DNA from: an uncultured bacterium
GTDB lineage: Bacteria > Verrucomicrobiota > Lentisphaeria > Oligosphaerales > Oligosphaeraceae
Assembly: GCA_902776645.1 (NCBI GenBank)
Contig: CACYQT010000016.1
Span: forward strand, 1-51,177
Direction of reading: 5' to 3'
Length of the DNA stretch: 51,177 nucleotides
The position numbers and the translations under genes are program-made. A model generated the notes under the pieces. It did no database searches and was not told the DNA's origin. It worked only from the letters and a program-made list of their open reading frames with translations. This document shows positions 1 through 8,070 of this stretch, piece after piece. Each line of letters starts with the position of its first letter. Position 1 is the stretch's first letter.

Positions 1-75
1 ATGATGCTGTTCCCGCCTCGCGAAGCGACGACAACCGCCGAGCCGCCGGAGCCGTTTACATTTCAGCATTCATAA
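1..75 (+). CDS. Possible C-terminal end of a gene cut by the window edge
   Basis: The first frame is open from base 1 to a TAA at 73-75 and would encode about 24 residues rich in Pro, Glu and Thr, ending in FTFQHS. Base composition resembles coding sequence of the window, and the sequence becomes AT-rich right after the stop. The piece is too short to name a family, and an in-frame ATG at base 1 means it could also be chance. Treat as a guess. Confidence 0.25.
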   Translation: MMLFPPREATTTAEPPEPFTFQHS

Positions 76-159
76 TTCATTATATACAAACAAAACATAT
101 AGGAGTTTGTCGGTCCGGCGGGGAGGCATTTTGGTTTATTCAGTGTATTCTGTGGACTC

Positions 160-191
160 TTCATTAGTGTTCATTAGTGTTCATTAGTGGT
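160..191. repeat. Short tandem decamer repeat, three copies
   Basis: The decamer TTCATTAGTG occurs three times head to tail between the window-edge ORF and the nuclease remnant. It lies in an otherwise featureless AT-rich spacer (76-290). Similar short tandem arrays of different sequence recur in other spacers of this window. Confidence 0.7.
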
Positions 192-293
192 TCCAATTCA
201 ATGTTTTGGTTGCGGCTTGACCGCTCCAGGTGTATTTATGGTCTGTGTTGAAATATTAGCCATATTTTCGAGAATGTCAGCAAGGACTTGACG

Positions 294-537
294 GATTCCA
301 TTTCCAATCCCAAAGGCCTGTCGGTCGTAAACATTCGTTACTGTGTGTGGTTCTATGACTTGTATTCAAAAAAGGAAAATCTTCCACAAGTTGTGGAAGA
401 TTTGGTGAAGGTGCCATTTCCGTCCCCAATCCTAAAGGCCTGTCGGTTGTAAACATTCGTTACTGCGTGCGGTTCTATGACTTGTATTCAAAAATGGAAA
501 ATCTTCAACAAGTTGTTGAAAATTTAGTGAAAGTGCC
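294..537 (+). repeat. 122-bp tandem duplication inside the nuclease gene
   Basis: Two copies, about 294-415 and 416-537, match at an offset of exactly 122 bases with roughly ten substitutions over the best-aligned 95 bases. Both encode the same peptide segment, for example FYDLYSK at about 351-371 and 473-493. Because 122 is not a multiple of three, the duplication shifts the reading frame, so the first copy cannot be read through into the intact downstream ORF. The divergence suggests either an old duplication or recombination between two related genes. Confidence 0.85.
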
Positions 538-1291
538 ATGGAGGCATCATTCTCGCATCATTGACAAGTGTGGAGGAGATGCTGAAAAGGCGTACTTCTA
601 CGTCTGTGAAACCATTGCGGAGGGCTGGAGCCGAAACCGTCTGGAGGATGAACTGAATTCGGATTTGTATGGCCGCAAGGGCAAGGCCATGGACAATTTT
701 GCGGACAAGCTGCCACCACCTGACAGCAAGGTTGTGCATGAATTGGTCATGAGCCCCTATCTTTTTGCCATGGATGAATCGTTTGGCATGGAGGATGAAA
801 GGGCCGTGGAGCAGATGCTGGTCCGAAATATCACGCGCACGTTGACGGAACTTGGAGGCGGTTTTGCGTATGTGGGGCATCAAGTCCGGATCCAAGTCGG
901 GGAAGAGGAATTCTTTCCGGACTTGATCTTCTACCATCTTGCGCTTCGGCGTTATTTTGTCATTGAACTGAAGACACGGAAATTTGAACCGGGGGATCTT
1001 GGGCAGTTAGGGTTCTACATGACATGCGTTGATCGTCAGATCAATCATGAATGGGATGCTTCGACGGTCGGGTTGCTGCTTTGCAAATCGCATGACAAAA
1101 CGGTTGTGGAATATGCCCTTGCCAACACGGAACGTCCGATGGGGGTGGCGCAGTATGAGCGAATGAAAACACCGCCGGAGGAATTGCGTGTGACAGCTGC
1201 TTCCATCGCTCGCTTGGCGGCCGTCGTCGATGAGACATATGCGAAGATCGACAAAAAAAACGCAACAGCTGAACAGCCATTGGCGGAATAG
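467..1291 (+). pseudogene. YhcG-type PDDEXK nuclease (DUF1016), 5'-broken
   Basis: The 274-residue ORF from a GTG matches the C-terminal two thirds of the YhcG/DUF1016 family, whose members are usually about 330-380 residues. The nuclease core is visible: a stretch ending FFPDLIFYH supplies the acidic residue, and FVIELK around residue 166 gives the E-x-K pair, followed by the family segment GLLLCKS and a YALA-PMGVAQYE tail. The upstream helical segment GWSRN is also typical. The real N-terminus is missing: family-like sequence continues upstream (ISNPKGLSVVNIRY) but lies in another frame because of the 122-bp duplication, and a stop closes the frame just before it. The family is often found near restriction-modification genes, but none is seen here. 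Whether the 274-residue product is made is unknown. Confidence 0.75.
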
Positions 1292-1344
1292 ATGTTCCTA
1301 GTCCGCCGAATGGCTGTGTAAGTTGTTGATAAAGAGCGTTAAGC

Positions 1345-4300
1345 CTACATTCCTGCCGGCGGTGGCGGCTGTTGTTCCGCCGCCGGTGGCGGCTGCGTCC
1401 CCGCGGGCGGCGGCTGCATCCCTGCGGGCGGTGGCGGCGGTACGTTTGGCGGTGGCTGTTGTCCGTCAGGCGGATTGGCCGCTTGAGCTTCATATTGCCG
1501 GAAGTCAGCCGGATGCTTGACTCTGGCGATTTCCTGCTCGCTGAAGGCGTTGAAAAAGACTTGGGCTTGTTTCACTGGAACTGTGATCGTCGCCTTGCGT
1601 TGGCTATCAAGTTGAAATCTTGCCGGTAAGTTTTTATCCAATTGCCTCATCAGACGTTCCAGAGCGCTTTGATCTTGAATCGCTCCGGACGTGAAGACGA
1701 GATTGTCGTGTTTTGTCTCCACCGTCCATGGGATGCTCATCCCTTGGTTAACCGTGAGAAATCTCTCGTCGGGGGCGTTGGGCGCACCATGCCATGTCGT
1801 CGGCGATATCAGTTTTTCCAGATTGACGGCGGTTTCAGCGGCGTCTTGCTGGAATTTGGCTTTTGCCGCCGCCACGTCGGCGCGGCGCTGAACTTCCTCT
1901 GGATGCTTGACTTTGGCGATTTTGTCTTCCGAGAAGGCGTCGAAGAGGTGCTGGGCATCGCCGACTGGAACTTTGATGGTCGCCATGTTATCCTTGCCGA
2001 TGTGGATTTCCGCTGAATTCGGGGCGCCGTACATCTGTTGAAGCAGCCGAGTCTGAGCCTCGCTGGAAAGCGGCTTTTTGGATGTATAGACAAGCATGCC
2101 ATTGTCGTCTTTCTGGGCCGTCCACGGAATGCGGGTCTTTTCGATGACGGATAGATGCTTCAGCTCGACTTTCCCTTCCTTGCTCATCCATGTCGTCGGC
2201 GACGTGAGTTTCTCAAGATTTTCAATGGTCTCGATGGCGCCTTCCTGCAATGGCTTTGTATTAGGATCTTCCTCTAGAGCATCGTACAAGTTCAACTGGT
2301 CGGCGCAGATATCGATTATTCTGTTTACCTGTGTTTGGAATTCAGTCGTCATGCTTGTGATTTGTTCGCATGTCTGTTGGCGGATAGCCTTTTCCTCCGC
2401 AGAGATATCGTCTTCATTTGGGTTGAAGGCGGCTTTGTATTCTTCAGAGAGCTTGTCAATGGCATTGGGGTGTCCGGCGCACATTTGTCGCAATGTCAGG
2501 ACACCCTGCATTTTGGCAAAGCGCGTATCGTCGTCAAACACTGTATAATTCCGGAAACGCTTCGTAAAATGATCGATGACTTTGAAGCTTGATCGAAAAT
2601 CCGTATCGACAAAAGAGAGATTGTCTTTAATCGCCAATTTTGCGCCGCTGCCTTCCAGCGAATGACCGGGGTCGATGGCGAAGAATTTGCCATTGATGAC
2701 GCCTTTGTTCTGGCCGTGCGAGCCGATGGCGTCGCGGTCCGCGAGCGCCAGGAAAATAGCCTTGAATCTACCGAGCGCCTCCACATTGCCGACAGTACGG
2801 CCGTCTTCGATGAAACCATCTTCGAAATCATGGTATCCTTCCGCGAATTTCGCCTCCAGCATGATTTTGGGATGTCCATCTGAATATTGTCCACGCACAA
2901 GTGTAAGATCTTGCGCGGGAACGCCGAGAAGGCGTGTGAGATCGTTGGCGAACGCTTCGGAGACGGCGCCGATGGACGCCTTGTCCGCCGTGGTGATACG
3001 TCTATGATAGTAGAAATAGCCCTTGTCTCTTACTCGTTCGGGAAGGCGGAATTCACCCGTGCTTGCAGCTCCTTCTGAAGATACACGATTGCCTTCATTG
3101 TAGTCAAGCTTGAGGATGTGTCGGTCTGTGAAATGCTTGAAAATCGGAAGCTGCGAGTTCGGATCGGTTTCCTTCGCCGTTTTGCCATAGGTCATGACGG
3201 CGTCTCGAAGCTGGATGAAGCAGTCCTTCTTGAGCTTTGCAAGGTTGGCCAGTTGCTGAGGAGTGGCCTGTGCACCGTCGGGGGGAAAATCTGTCCTCTG
3301 CGCGTTTGGAAAGGATTGCCTGATGGCTGAAAGGAGCGGCGAGTCCTTTTGGGGAACCTGTCCAAGCTTGTCAAGTTCCTTCGAGAGGACGTATTCCGCC
3401 GCGTAGGCGATCCCCGCAGCATGGGCACGGCCGACGATCAGACCTTTTTCAAGGAAGGTTTTGTTTTGCGTGTCTTGCTGCAGTTGTGGATTGTCAGTGA
3501 GAAATTGGTTAAATGACGTCTGGGTTGCCTGAGAGCGGATGTCGGTCATCAAGGCTCGCGAATCATGCTGCGACCAGTCATTATGGTAGATGAATCCAGG
3601 CTCGACGCCATTGGTCTTGAGTTTCTCGAACACGGCGGGGCGGAGATGGCTGTCGTTGAGACGCATGCCTGTGCCCATGGAACCGCTTTTCACATGGTCT
3701 TCGACTGACGTGCTGGGGCCTCTGTAGGTTGCGGTTGAATGCAACTTGCTGAGCCCCATGGGGGTGGAGCCTGATTCGACTTGCTTTTCTCCATGATGGA
3801 GTGGCCTGAACGCTTGGAGAACTGGCGGATTTTGCGAAGCCCCCAGTCTTTCCTGCGCCTCGGGCAGTGCGCGTCTGATGGATGCATCGACAAGCTCCGC
3901 GATGTCTTCAGGCGTCTTGCATTCTTCAAGCAAATGATTGATATCGTCAAGATGCTCATTGACGATTTGCCGTATTTCATTGGCCATCGGCTTGCCGCCT
4001 GATTGAAGAAGCAAGGGACTTGTCTGCAACTGGCGGTCCAACTCGTTGGTGAATCGCATTTGCTTCAACGATTCCAGTGATGAGACGATCTTTTTGATGT
4101 CGCATGCGCGCAAAGACTTGTGAAGCTGCGCACGGGTCCCCACAACGGTGTCGAAGGCGTGAAGACCAAAGACGCCATATTCCTTTTGCAAGGCATCCTT
4201 GAATGCCGCCATGGTTGCGTCGTTCAGCTTCTTGGGGGTAGAGAAGACTCGATTACCAAGCTGCACGCTCTGGGGAGTCTTGGCGTCATTGACAACGATG

Positions 4301-4362
4301 TCCCGCGTATCTTTCGGGGCGGTGGTGGCTAATCGATGGAAATCATTGAATGTAATGGGCAT
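1345..4362 (-). CDS. Candidate type III secreted effector with possible kinase-like core and polyproline tail
   Basis: Product is 1005 residues with no signal peptide or membrane segment. It follows a CesT-like secretion chaperone gene by 12 bases, the usual chaperone-effector order. Residues 1-400 are helical and unassigned. Residues 440-610 show a pattern like HipA/PI4-kinase-type folds: a possible alpha-C glutamate in AVSEAFANDL (E469), a catalytic-loop-like DRDAIGSHGQN (D542, N552), then FAIDPG (D564) in the place of a metal-binding DxG. Residues 712-830 and 845-955 are two copies of one module, each with SPTTW, a following IPWT and a conserved FSE(D/Q)-IA(K/R)VKHP end. The last 45 residues are proline-rich (PPPNVPPPPPAGM), a composition seen in proteins that bind SH3, EVH1 or profilin. 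The kinase-like reading and the effector role are inferences; no catalytic lysine can be fixed with certainty. No secretion apparatus gene is in the window. Confidence 0.6.
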   Translation of the reverse strand: MPITFNDFHRLATTAPKDTRDIVVNDAKTPQSVQLGNRVFSTPKKLNDATMAAFKDALQKEYGVFGLHAFDTVVGTRAQLHKSLRACDIKKIVSSLESLKQMRFTNELDRQLQTSPLLLQSGGKPMANEIRQIVNEHLDDINHLLEECKTPEDIAELVDASIRRALPEAQERLGASQNPPVLQAFRPLHHGEKQVESGSTPMGLSKLHSTATYRGPSTSVEDHVKSGSMGTGMRLNDSHLRPAVFEKLKTNGVEPGFIYHNDWSQHDSRALMTDIRSQATQTSFNQFLTDNPQLQQDTQNKTFLEKGLIVGRAHAAGIAYAAEYVLSKELDKLGQVPQKDSPLLSAIRQSFPNAQRTDFPPDGAQATPQQLANLAKLKKDCFIQLRDAVMTYGKTAKETDPNSQLPIFKHFTDRHILKLDYNEGNRVSSEGAASTGEFRLPERVRDKGYFYYHRRITTADKASIGAVSEAFANDLTRLLGVPAQDLTLVRGQYSDGHPKIMLEAKFAEGYHDFEDGFIEDGRTVGNVEALGRFKAIFLALADRDAIGSHGQNKGVINGKFFAIDPGHSLEGSGAKLAIKDNLSFVDTDFRSSFKVIDHFTKRFRNYTVFDDDTRFAKMQGVLTLRQMCAGHPNAIDKLSEEYKAAFNPNEDDISAEEKAIRQQTCEQITSMTTEFQTQVNRIIDICADQLNLYDALEEDPNTKPLQEGAIETIENLEKLTSPTTWMSKEGKVELKHLSVIEKTRIPWTAQKDDNGMLVYTSKKPLSSEAQTRLLQQMYGAPNSAEIHIGKDNMATIKVPVGDAQHLFDAFSEDKIAKVKHPEEVQRRADVAAAKAKFQQDAAETAVNLEKLISPTTWHGAPNAPDERFLTVNQGMSIPWTVETKHDNLVFTSGAIQDQSALERLMRQLDKNLPARFQLDSQRKATITVPVKQAQVFFNAFSEQEIARVKHPADFRQYEAQAANPPDGQQPPPNVPPPPPAGMQPPPAGTQPPPAAEQQPPPPAGM

Positions 4363-4374
4363 GGTTGTTGTTAC

Positions 4375-4866
4375 TTATGGGCGGAAGACAAATGTTGAGG
4401 GTTGCGCGGAGAGTGCTTTGACGTCGTCATCCTGCTTGTCCGATGCTTCGTCGTCCAGATTGCCGTTGATGCGGCCGGCCCAGATTTCGACGAGCTGCAG
4501 GATGTTCTCCAACGTCTCGACGAAGTTCTCCGGATCGGCGGCCGCCGTGTTGAAATCGAACATGTAGTTGTAGATGAGTGTATTGCTTTCCTCCTCCAGG
4601 GCGAAGTAGCCGCCGGCCGTATCCTTCCCGAAGAGGGAGCCGGCAAGCAGGTCGCGGTAGACGGCGACGCCTGTGTCCGACGGAAGCGTCGCGACTTCCA
4701 CGAAGCAGAGGATTTTCGCCGAGTTTTCAATGAACTGGAGGTTGATGGTGAATTGGTCGTCGACACGGAAGGTCAGGAGCCCGTCGTCATCAGGCACGAG
4801 CATTTCGAGTCCGGTCTGCTTGCGGATGATGGCGAGGAAGTTCTTGTAATCGTCAATGGTAGGCAT
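4375..4866 (-). CDS. CesT/Tir-type type III secretion chaperone
   Basis: Product is 163 residues and acidic, the size and layout of class I type III secretion chaperones: an N-terminal helix (IDDYKNFLAIIRKQTGLEML), a strand block with DDGLLTFRVDDQFTINLQF, a middle helix with YRDLLAGSLFG, a strand pair (GGYFALEEESNTLIYNY) and a final long helix ending in VEIWAGRI. This is the pattern of the Tir_chaperone (CesT) fold, recognised by eye. Such dimers bind the N-terminal region of one effector in the cytoplasm and hand it to the secretion ATPase. The only partner nearby is the 1005-residue gene 12 bases downstream on the same strand. AGGAAC about 12 bases before the ATG may serve as ribosome site. 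The last 30 residues are an Asp/Ser-rich tail outside the fold. Confidence 0.72.
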   Translation of the reverse strand: MPTIDDYKNFLAIIRKQTGLEMLVPDDDGLLTFRVDDQFTINLQFIENSAKILCFVEVATLPSDTGVAVYRDLLAGSLFGKDTAGGYFALEEESNTLIYNYMFDFNTAAADPENFVETLENILQLVEIWAGRINGNLDDEASDKQDDDVKALSAQPSTFVFRP

Positions 4867-5139
4867 GGTTTATAAGTTCCTGTTTTATGTTTTTGGTTGA
4901 TTGATGGATGTTTTTGCGCTTTGATGGTCCAATGGAGATTCGGGATGCTTGCCAATGACATGTTTTCTTCACGTTGTCATCCTATATTCTCCGTTTTGGA
5001 GGAGTTTGTTACATATAAACGGATTTTTTTACATTTTATCGTTGAAAATCAAGAAGTCAAGGCAATAAGACGTTTTTTAGGAATATGTTGTCGGAATGCC
5101 CTGCCTGCTCACAATTGGGGGAAATGCTCATGAAATAAA

Positions 5140-5177
5140 ACAAGCCTCCCGCAGACGTTTAATCCGTGGCGGGCTTG
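5140..5177 (-). terminator. Rho-independent-like terminator behind the secreted-protein remnant
   Basis: On the minus strand an imperfect 12-bp stem (arms at about 5165-5176 and 5141-5152, two G-U pairs, one mismatch) encloses the TAA stop of the remnant at 5159-5161. It is followed by a T-rich stretch (TTGTTTTATTT). The fit to a terminator is good, which supports a once-functional minus-strand gene here. Confidence 0.5.
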
Positions 5178-5344
5178 AGTGTTTTTATTTGCGGAAGTTG
5201 TTCCCTGGCAGGTTGCTTGACATTGAACTGGCCGCCGCCAATGCCGTGGAGATTCCATTCTTCGTTTTCATTGCCGTTGAAGGGCTCCGCGAACTGGCAA
5301 CGATAAATCCGCTTGTTGTCCGGAATCTGTTTGATGACCCATGC
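5159..5344 (-). pseudogene. Remnant of a small exported protein gene
   Basis: The minus strand has an open stretch of 61 codons before a TAA, with normal-looking composition (IPDNKRIYRCQFAEPFNG, then HGIGGGQFNV) but no start codon. A TGA (5345-5347) immediately precedes it, and the same frame is open again upstream through about 5460. In another frame an ATG at 5457 starts a 16-residue hydrophobic peptide (MQKKIAGIFFLILALY) like a signal sequence, then stops. The simplest reading is an exported protein gene broken by a frameshift and a nonsense change. The family is not recognised. The plus-strand ORF over the same bases (5096-5464) has no support. The rest of 4867-5480 holds nothing else I can identify. 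Confidence 0.4.
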
Positions 5345-5482
5345 TCAAACTTCACTAAAAAATTGATTGTTTTCCGTGACGATTTTGTTCATTTTGAAGC
5401 CTATGGTCAATACAGCGCAAGGATAAGGAAAAAGATACCTGCGATCTTTTTTTGCATGGAATGAAAAAAAGCTTTTTAACGT

Positions 5483-5512
5483 TTGACTTACAGTAACTGT
5501 AATGTGTATTTT
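5483..5512 (+). promoter_or_regulatory. MerR-type promoter with 15-bp palindromic operator
   Basis: A -35 box TTGACT (5483-5488) and a -10-like TATTTT (5507-5512) are separated by 18 bases. The spacer contains a perfect palindrome TTACAGT-A-ACTGTAA (5488-5502, centre 5495). A dyad placed between -35 and -10 with a long spacer is the hallmark of promoters bound and untwisted by MerR-family activators, and the next gene, 70 bp downstream, is a MerR regulator. Autoregulation and control of the downstream lipoprotein and permease genes are inferred. Confidence 0.7.
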
Positions 5513-5579
5513 ATTGAAAAGTCTATAGACAACAATTCTGGAGCAGACTGCATAATAATCTTATTTCAGGATAGTTAAG

Positions 5580-6050
5580 ATGAAAAATGAATCAACCATC
5601 GCGGGGCTGACTGATCGAACGCCACGATACACCGTCAAGGAAATAGCGGAGAAAATGAATCTGACGACATATGCTGTCCGCTATTACGACAATGCGGGGC
5701 TCATTCCCTATGTGGAGCGGACCAGCGGTAATATTCGGCTCTTCTCCGACTACAATCTCGCTTGGTTGAAGATTGTCCATTGCCTTCGTTCCACCGGCCT
5801 GCCGGTCACGGAGGTGCGCCGCTATATCGAGATGTGCCGCGAAGGGGATTCGACCATTCCCGAACGCGCAGCTCTCATTTTTGCACAGGAGAAAAAGCTC
5901 AGGTGGCAGCTGGATGAACTGCATCGTCAGATGGAAGTCCTTGAATACAAGAAACATTACTACGAGGAACTTCTGGCCAGCAAGTCCAAAGACAGATGCA
6001 ATCCGGCCAATCTTCAGGAGCCGAATGTTTCTCCCGATAAAAGCAAATGA
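5580..6050 (+). CDS. MerR-family transcriptional regulator
   Basis: Product is 156 residues. Residues 17-85 form the MerR winged-helix domain: YTVKEIAEKMNLTTYAVRYYDNAGLI, then the wing with RLFSDYNLAWLKIVHCLRSTGLPVTEVRRYIEM. Residues 100-145 are a long dimerisation coiled coil (KKLRWQLDELHRQMEVLEYKKHYYEEL). There is no extended C-terminal sensor domain and no paired metal-binding cysteines at the helix end, so a metal sensor of the MerR/CueR kind is less likely; it is closer to the AdhR/NmlR-like size class. It starts the cluster of DUF362 lipoprotein and permease on the same strand (28-bp gap) and has a palindromic promoter upstream. The inducer is unknown. Confidence 0.9.
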   Translation: MKNESTIAGLTDRTPRYTVKEIAEKMNLTTYAVRYYDNAGLIPYVERTSGNIRLFSDYNLAWLKIVHCLRSTGLPVTEVRRYIEMCREGDSTIPERAALIFAQEKKLRWQLDELHRQMEVLEYKKHYYEELLASKSKDRCNPANLQEPNVSPDKSK

Positions 6051-6078
6051 TCAACTCGTTAAACAAGGAGACTGAACA

Positions 6079-7098
6079 ATGAAAAAGTATTTGTGGATGG
6101 TTTTGACGGCGATGGTGCTGTTTGGATGCAGCAAGGCAAAGGTGGACAATACAAATAAGCAGGCGGCGCAGCCCTCTGCAACGGAAACCGCCAGTTATTA
6201 TGAAGTGACCGATGAGAAGGCTCCCGTCGTCTATTTCACCAAGGACATCTCTCCCGCAGGGCTTGTCCGCGCCTACGAAGCGCTCGGCTGGAAGCCAAAC
6301 GGCAAAGTCGGCGTGAAGATCAGCACGGGCGAATCGGAGAAGACAAACCACTTGCGCCCTGCGCTCATCAAGGATCTCGTGCAGAAACTCAATGGGACGA
6401 TCGTGGAATGCAACACCGCGTACGGCGGCAGCCGCGCCACGGTCGCCATGCACCATCAGGTTGTCAAGGAGCGCGGTTATCTTGACATCGCGCCGTTCGA
6501 CCTGCTGGATGAAGAAGGCTACATGACGCTTCCCGTCAACGGCAAAGTCCTGAAGGAAGACTATGTTGGCTCGCATTTCAAGAACTACGGCTCCTATCTG
6601 GTACTGTCTCATTTCAAAGGACATCAGATGGGCGGCTTTGGCGGTGCGCTCAAGAATCTCTCCATCGGTTTCGGCAGCGGTACCAGTGCCGAAAAATCCG
6701 GCAAGGCGATCATCCATTCGGGCGGCAAGAGCGTGACCGATCCATGGAACGGTGAGCAGATTCCCTTCCTTGAGGCGATGGGCGAGGCGGCGGTGGCCGT
6801 CTGCAAGGCCATGGACGGCGGCAAGAACATCGCGTTCGTCAACGTGATGAACCGACTGAGCGTGGATTGCGACTGTAATGCCAATCCTGCGGAGCCGGAC
6901 ATGCATGACATCGGCATTCTCGCCTCCCTCGATCCTCTGGCACTTGACCAGGCCTGCATCGACAAGGTCTGGCAGGCCCCTGATTCAGCAAGCCTGAAGG
7001 CGCGCATCGAACGCCAGCAGGGCCGTCATATTCTGGATTACACAGACACTCTTGGCGTCTATAACCGTCGCTACCGCTTGGTCAGTCTGGACAAGTAA
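6079..7098 (+). CDS. DUF362-family lipoprotein
   Basis: Product is 339 residues. The N-terminus MKKYLWMVLTAMVLFGC is a lipoprotein signal with cleavage before Cys17. The rest follows the DUF362 family pattern: VGVKISTGES near the start, an NTAYGG segment, HFKGHQMGGFGGALKNL in the middle and a DCDCNANPAEPDMHDIGILASLDPLALDQA end with two cysteines. DUF362 domains are often joined to ferredoxin modules; here no separate 4Fe-4S domain is present. Function is not established; a role in cofactor or metal handling is only suggested by the cysteines and by the neighbouring permease. A ribosome site AAGGAG lies 8 bases before the ATG. It follows the MerR gene by 28 bp and is followed by the permease after 6 bp. 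Confidence 0.85.
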   Translation: MKKYLWMVLTAMVLFGCSKAKVDNTNKQAAQPSATETASYYEVTDEKAPVVYFTKDISPAGLVRAYEALGWKPNGKVGVKISTGESEKTNHLRPALIKDLVQKLNGTIVECNTAYGGSRATVAMHHQVVKERGYLDIAPFDLLDEEGYMTLPVNGKVLKEDYVGSHFKNYGSYLVLSHFKGHQMGGFGGALKNLSIGFGSGTSAEKSGKAIIHSGGKSVTDPWNGEQIPFLEAMGEAAVAVCKAMDGGKNIAFVNVMNRLSVDCDCNANPAEPDMHDIGILASLDPLALDQACIDKVWQAPDSASLKARIERQQGRHILDYTDTLGVYNRRYRLVSLDK

Positions 7099-7104
7099 TC
7101 CTGT

Positions 7105-8010
7105 ATGCTTGAAATTCTTCATCGCGAGGCGATTTATCTCTGGTACTATGCCGACCGGCAGTTCCACCAGATTTTCTGGTACTGGGTGCTCGGCATGGTG
7201 CTGGGGTCGCTTGTGTCGGTGTTCGCCAAGGAGGGCATCCACCGCCTCTGCGCCCGTTTGGGGCAGCGTCTGACAGGGCCGATTGGATGGATTGCCGCCA
7301 GCCTCCTGGGCATCGCCTCGCCATTGTGCATGTACGGGACGATTCCCATCTGCGCATCCTTTTCGCAAAAGGGGCTCAAGGAGGACTTTCTGGCGGCCTT
7401 CATGATGAGCTCCATCCTGCTGAACCCGCAATTGATCATATACAGCGCCGCTTTGGGGCGGACCGCTTTGTGCATCCGCATCATCGTGTGCTTTCTGTGC
7501 GGTGTCGCCGCCGGGGCGTTGCTGCATTATTGCTTCAAAGAGAAGAACTTCTTCAATTTCAAAGGCTTTGCGGAAAGGGCCGGGCATGATACGCATCCGA
7601 ATCTCTTCCTGCGGTTTTTGTTCAATCTCGGCCGCAATTTGAAAGCGACTGGACCATGGTTTGCCCTCGGCATCCTGCTCTCCGCGCTTTTCCAACGCTA
7701 TATTCCCGCCGAACTTGTCGGAAAACTCTTCGGCCCGCAAAAGCAGTTTGGACTGCTGTTGGCGGCGACGGTCGGCGTCCCGCTCTACGTCTGCGGCGGT
7801 GGCACGATTCCCATGTTGCGCGATTGGCTCGCCGAAGGGATGAGCTTAGGGGCGGCGACCGCTTTCATGGTGACGGGACCAGCCACGAAAATCACGAATC
7901 TCGGTGCGTTGAAGATTGTTCTCGGCGCGAAGAATTTCGCGCTCTATCTCGCCTTTGTCCTGCTCTTTTCGCTCGTGACGGGAGCAGTCGTCAACATTTT
8001 CCCATTCTGA
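7105..8010 (+). CDS. Permease of the ArsP_1/DUF318 (UPF0718) family
   Basis: Product is 301 residues, about eight hydrophobic segments. The two pseudo-symmetric halves carry the family signatures: SPLCMYGTIPICASF around residue 73 and VPLYVCGGGTIPM around residue 230, the latter followed by MVTGPATKITNLGAL. Members of this family include the organoarsenical exporter ArsP, but most are uncharacterised inner-membrane permeases, often with redox-active cysteines in these loops, as here. It starts 6 bp after the DUF362 lipoprotein and probably shares its transcript and the MerR-type promoter. Substrate cannot be read from the sequence. Confidence 0.85.
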   Translation: MLEILHREAIYLWYYADRQFHQIFWYWVLGMVLGSLVSVFAKEGIHRLCARLGQRLTGPIGWIAASLLGIASPLCMYGTIPICASFSQKGLKEDFLAAFMMSSILLNPQLIIYSAALGRTALCIRIIVCFLCGVAAGALLHYCFKEKNFFNFKGFAERAGHDTHPNLFLRFLFNLGRNLKATGPWFALGILLSALFQRYIPAELVGKLFGPQKQFGLLLAATVGVPLYVCGGGTIPMLRDWLAEGMSLGAATAFMVTGPATKITNLGALKIVLGAKNFALYLAFVLLFSLVTGAVVNIFPF

Positions 8011-8070
8011 CAAAACATTACACATCAAACAAGAGATTTTAGCATGAATTACATCTGAAAAAGACAAACA

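Noticed and set aside
5345..5347. In-frame TGA in the remnant as recoded (selenocysteine or glycine) codon
   Set aside because: All other genes in the window use TGA as stop, no SECIS-like hairpin is evident directly behind it, and a frameshift is also present.
5096..5464. 122-codon plus-strand ORF in the spacer before the MerR gene
   Set aside because: No ribosome site or family; the minus strand of the same bases reads better and ends in a terminator-like stem.
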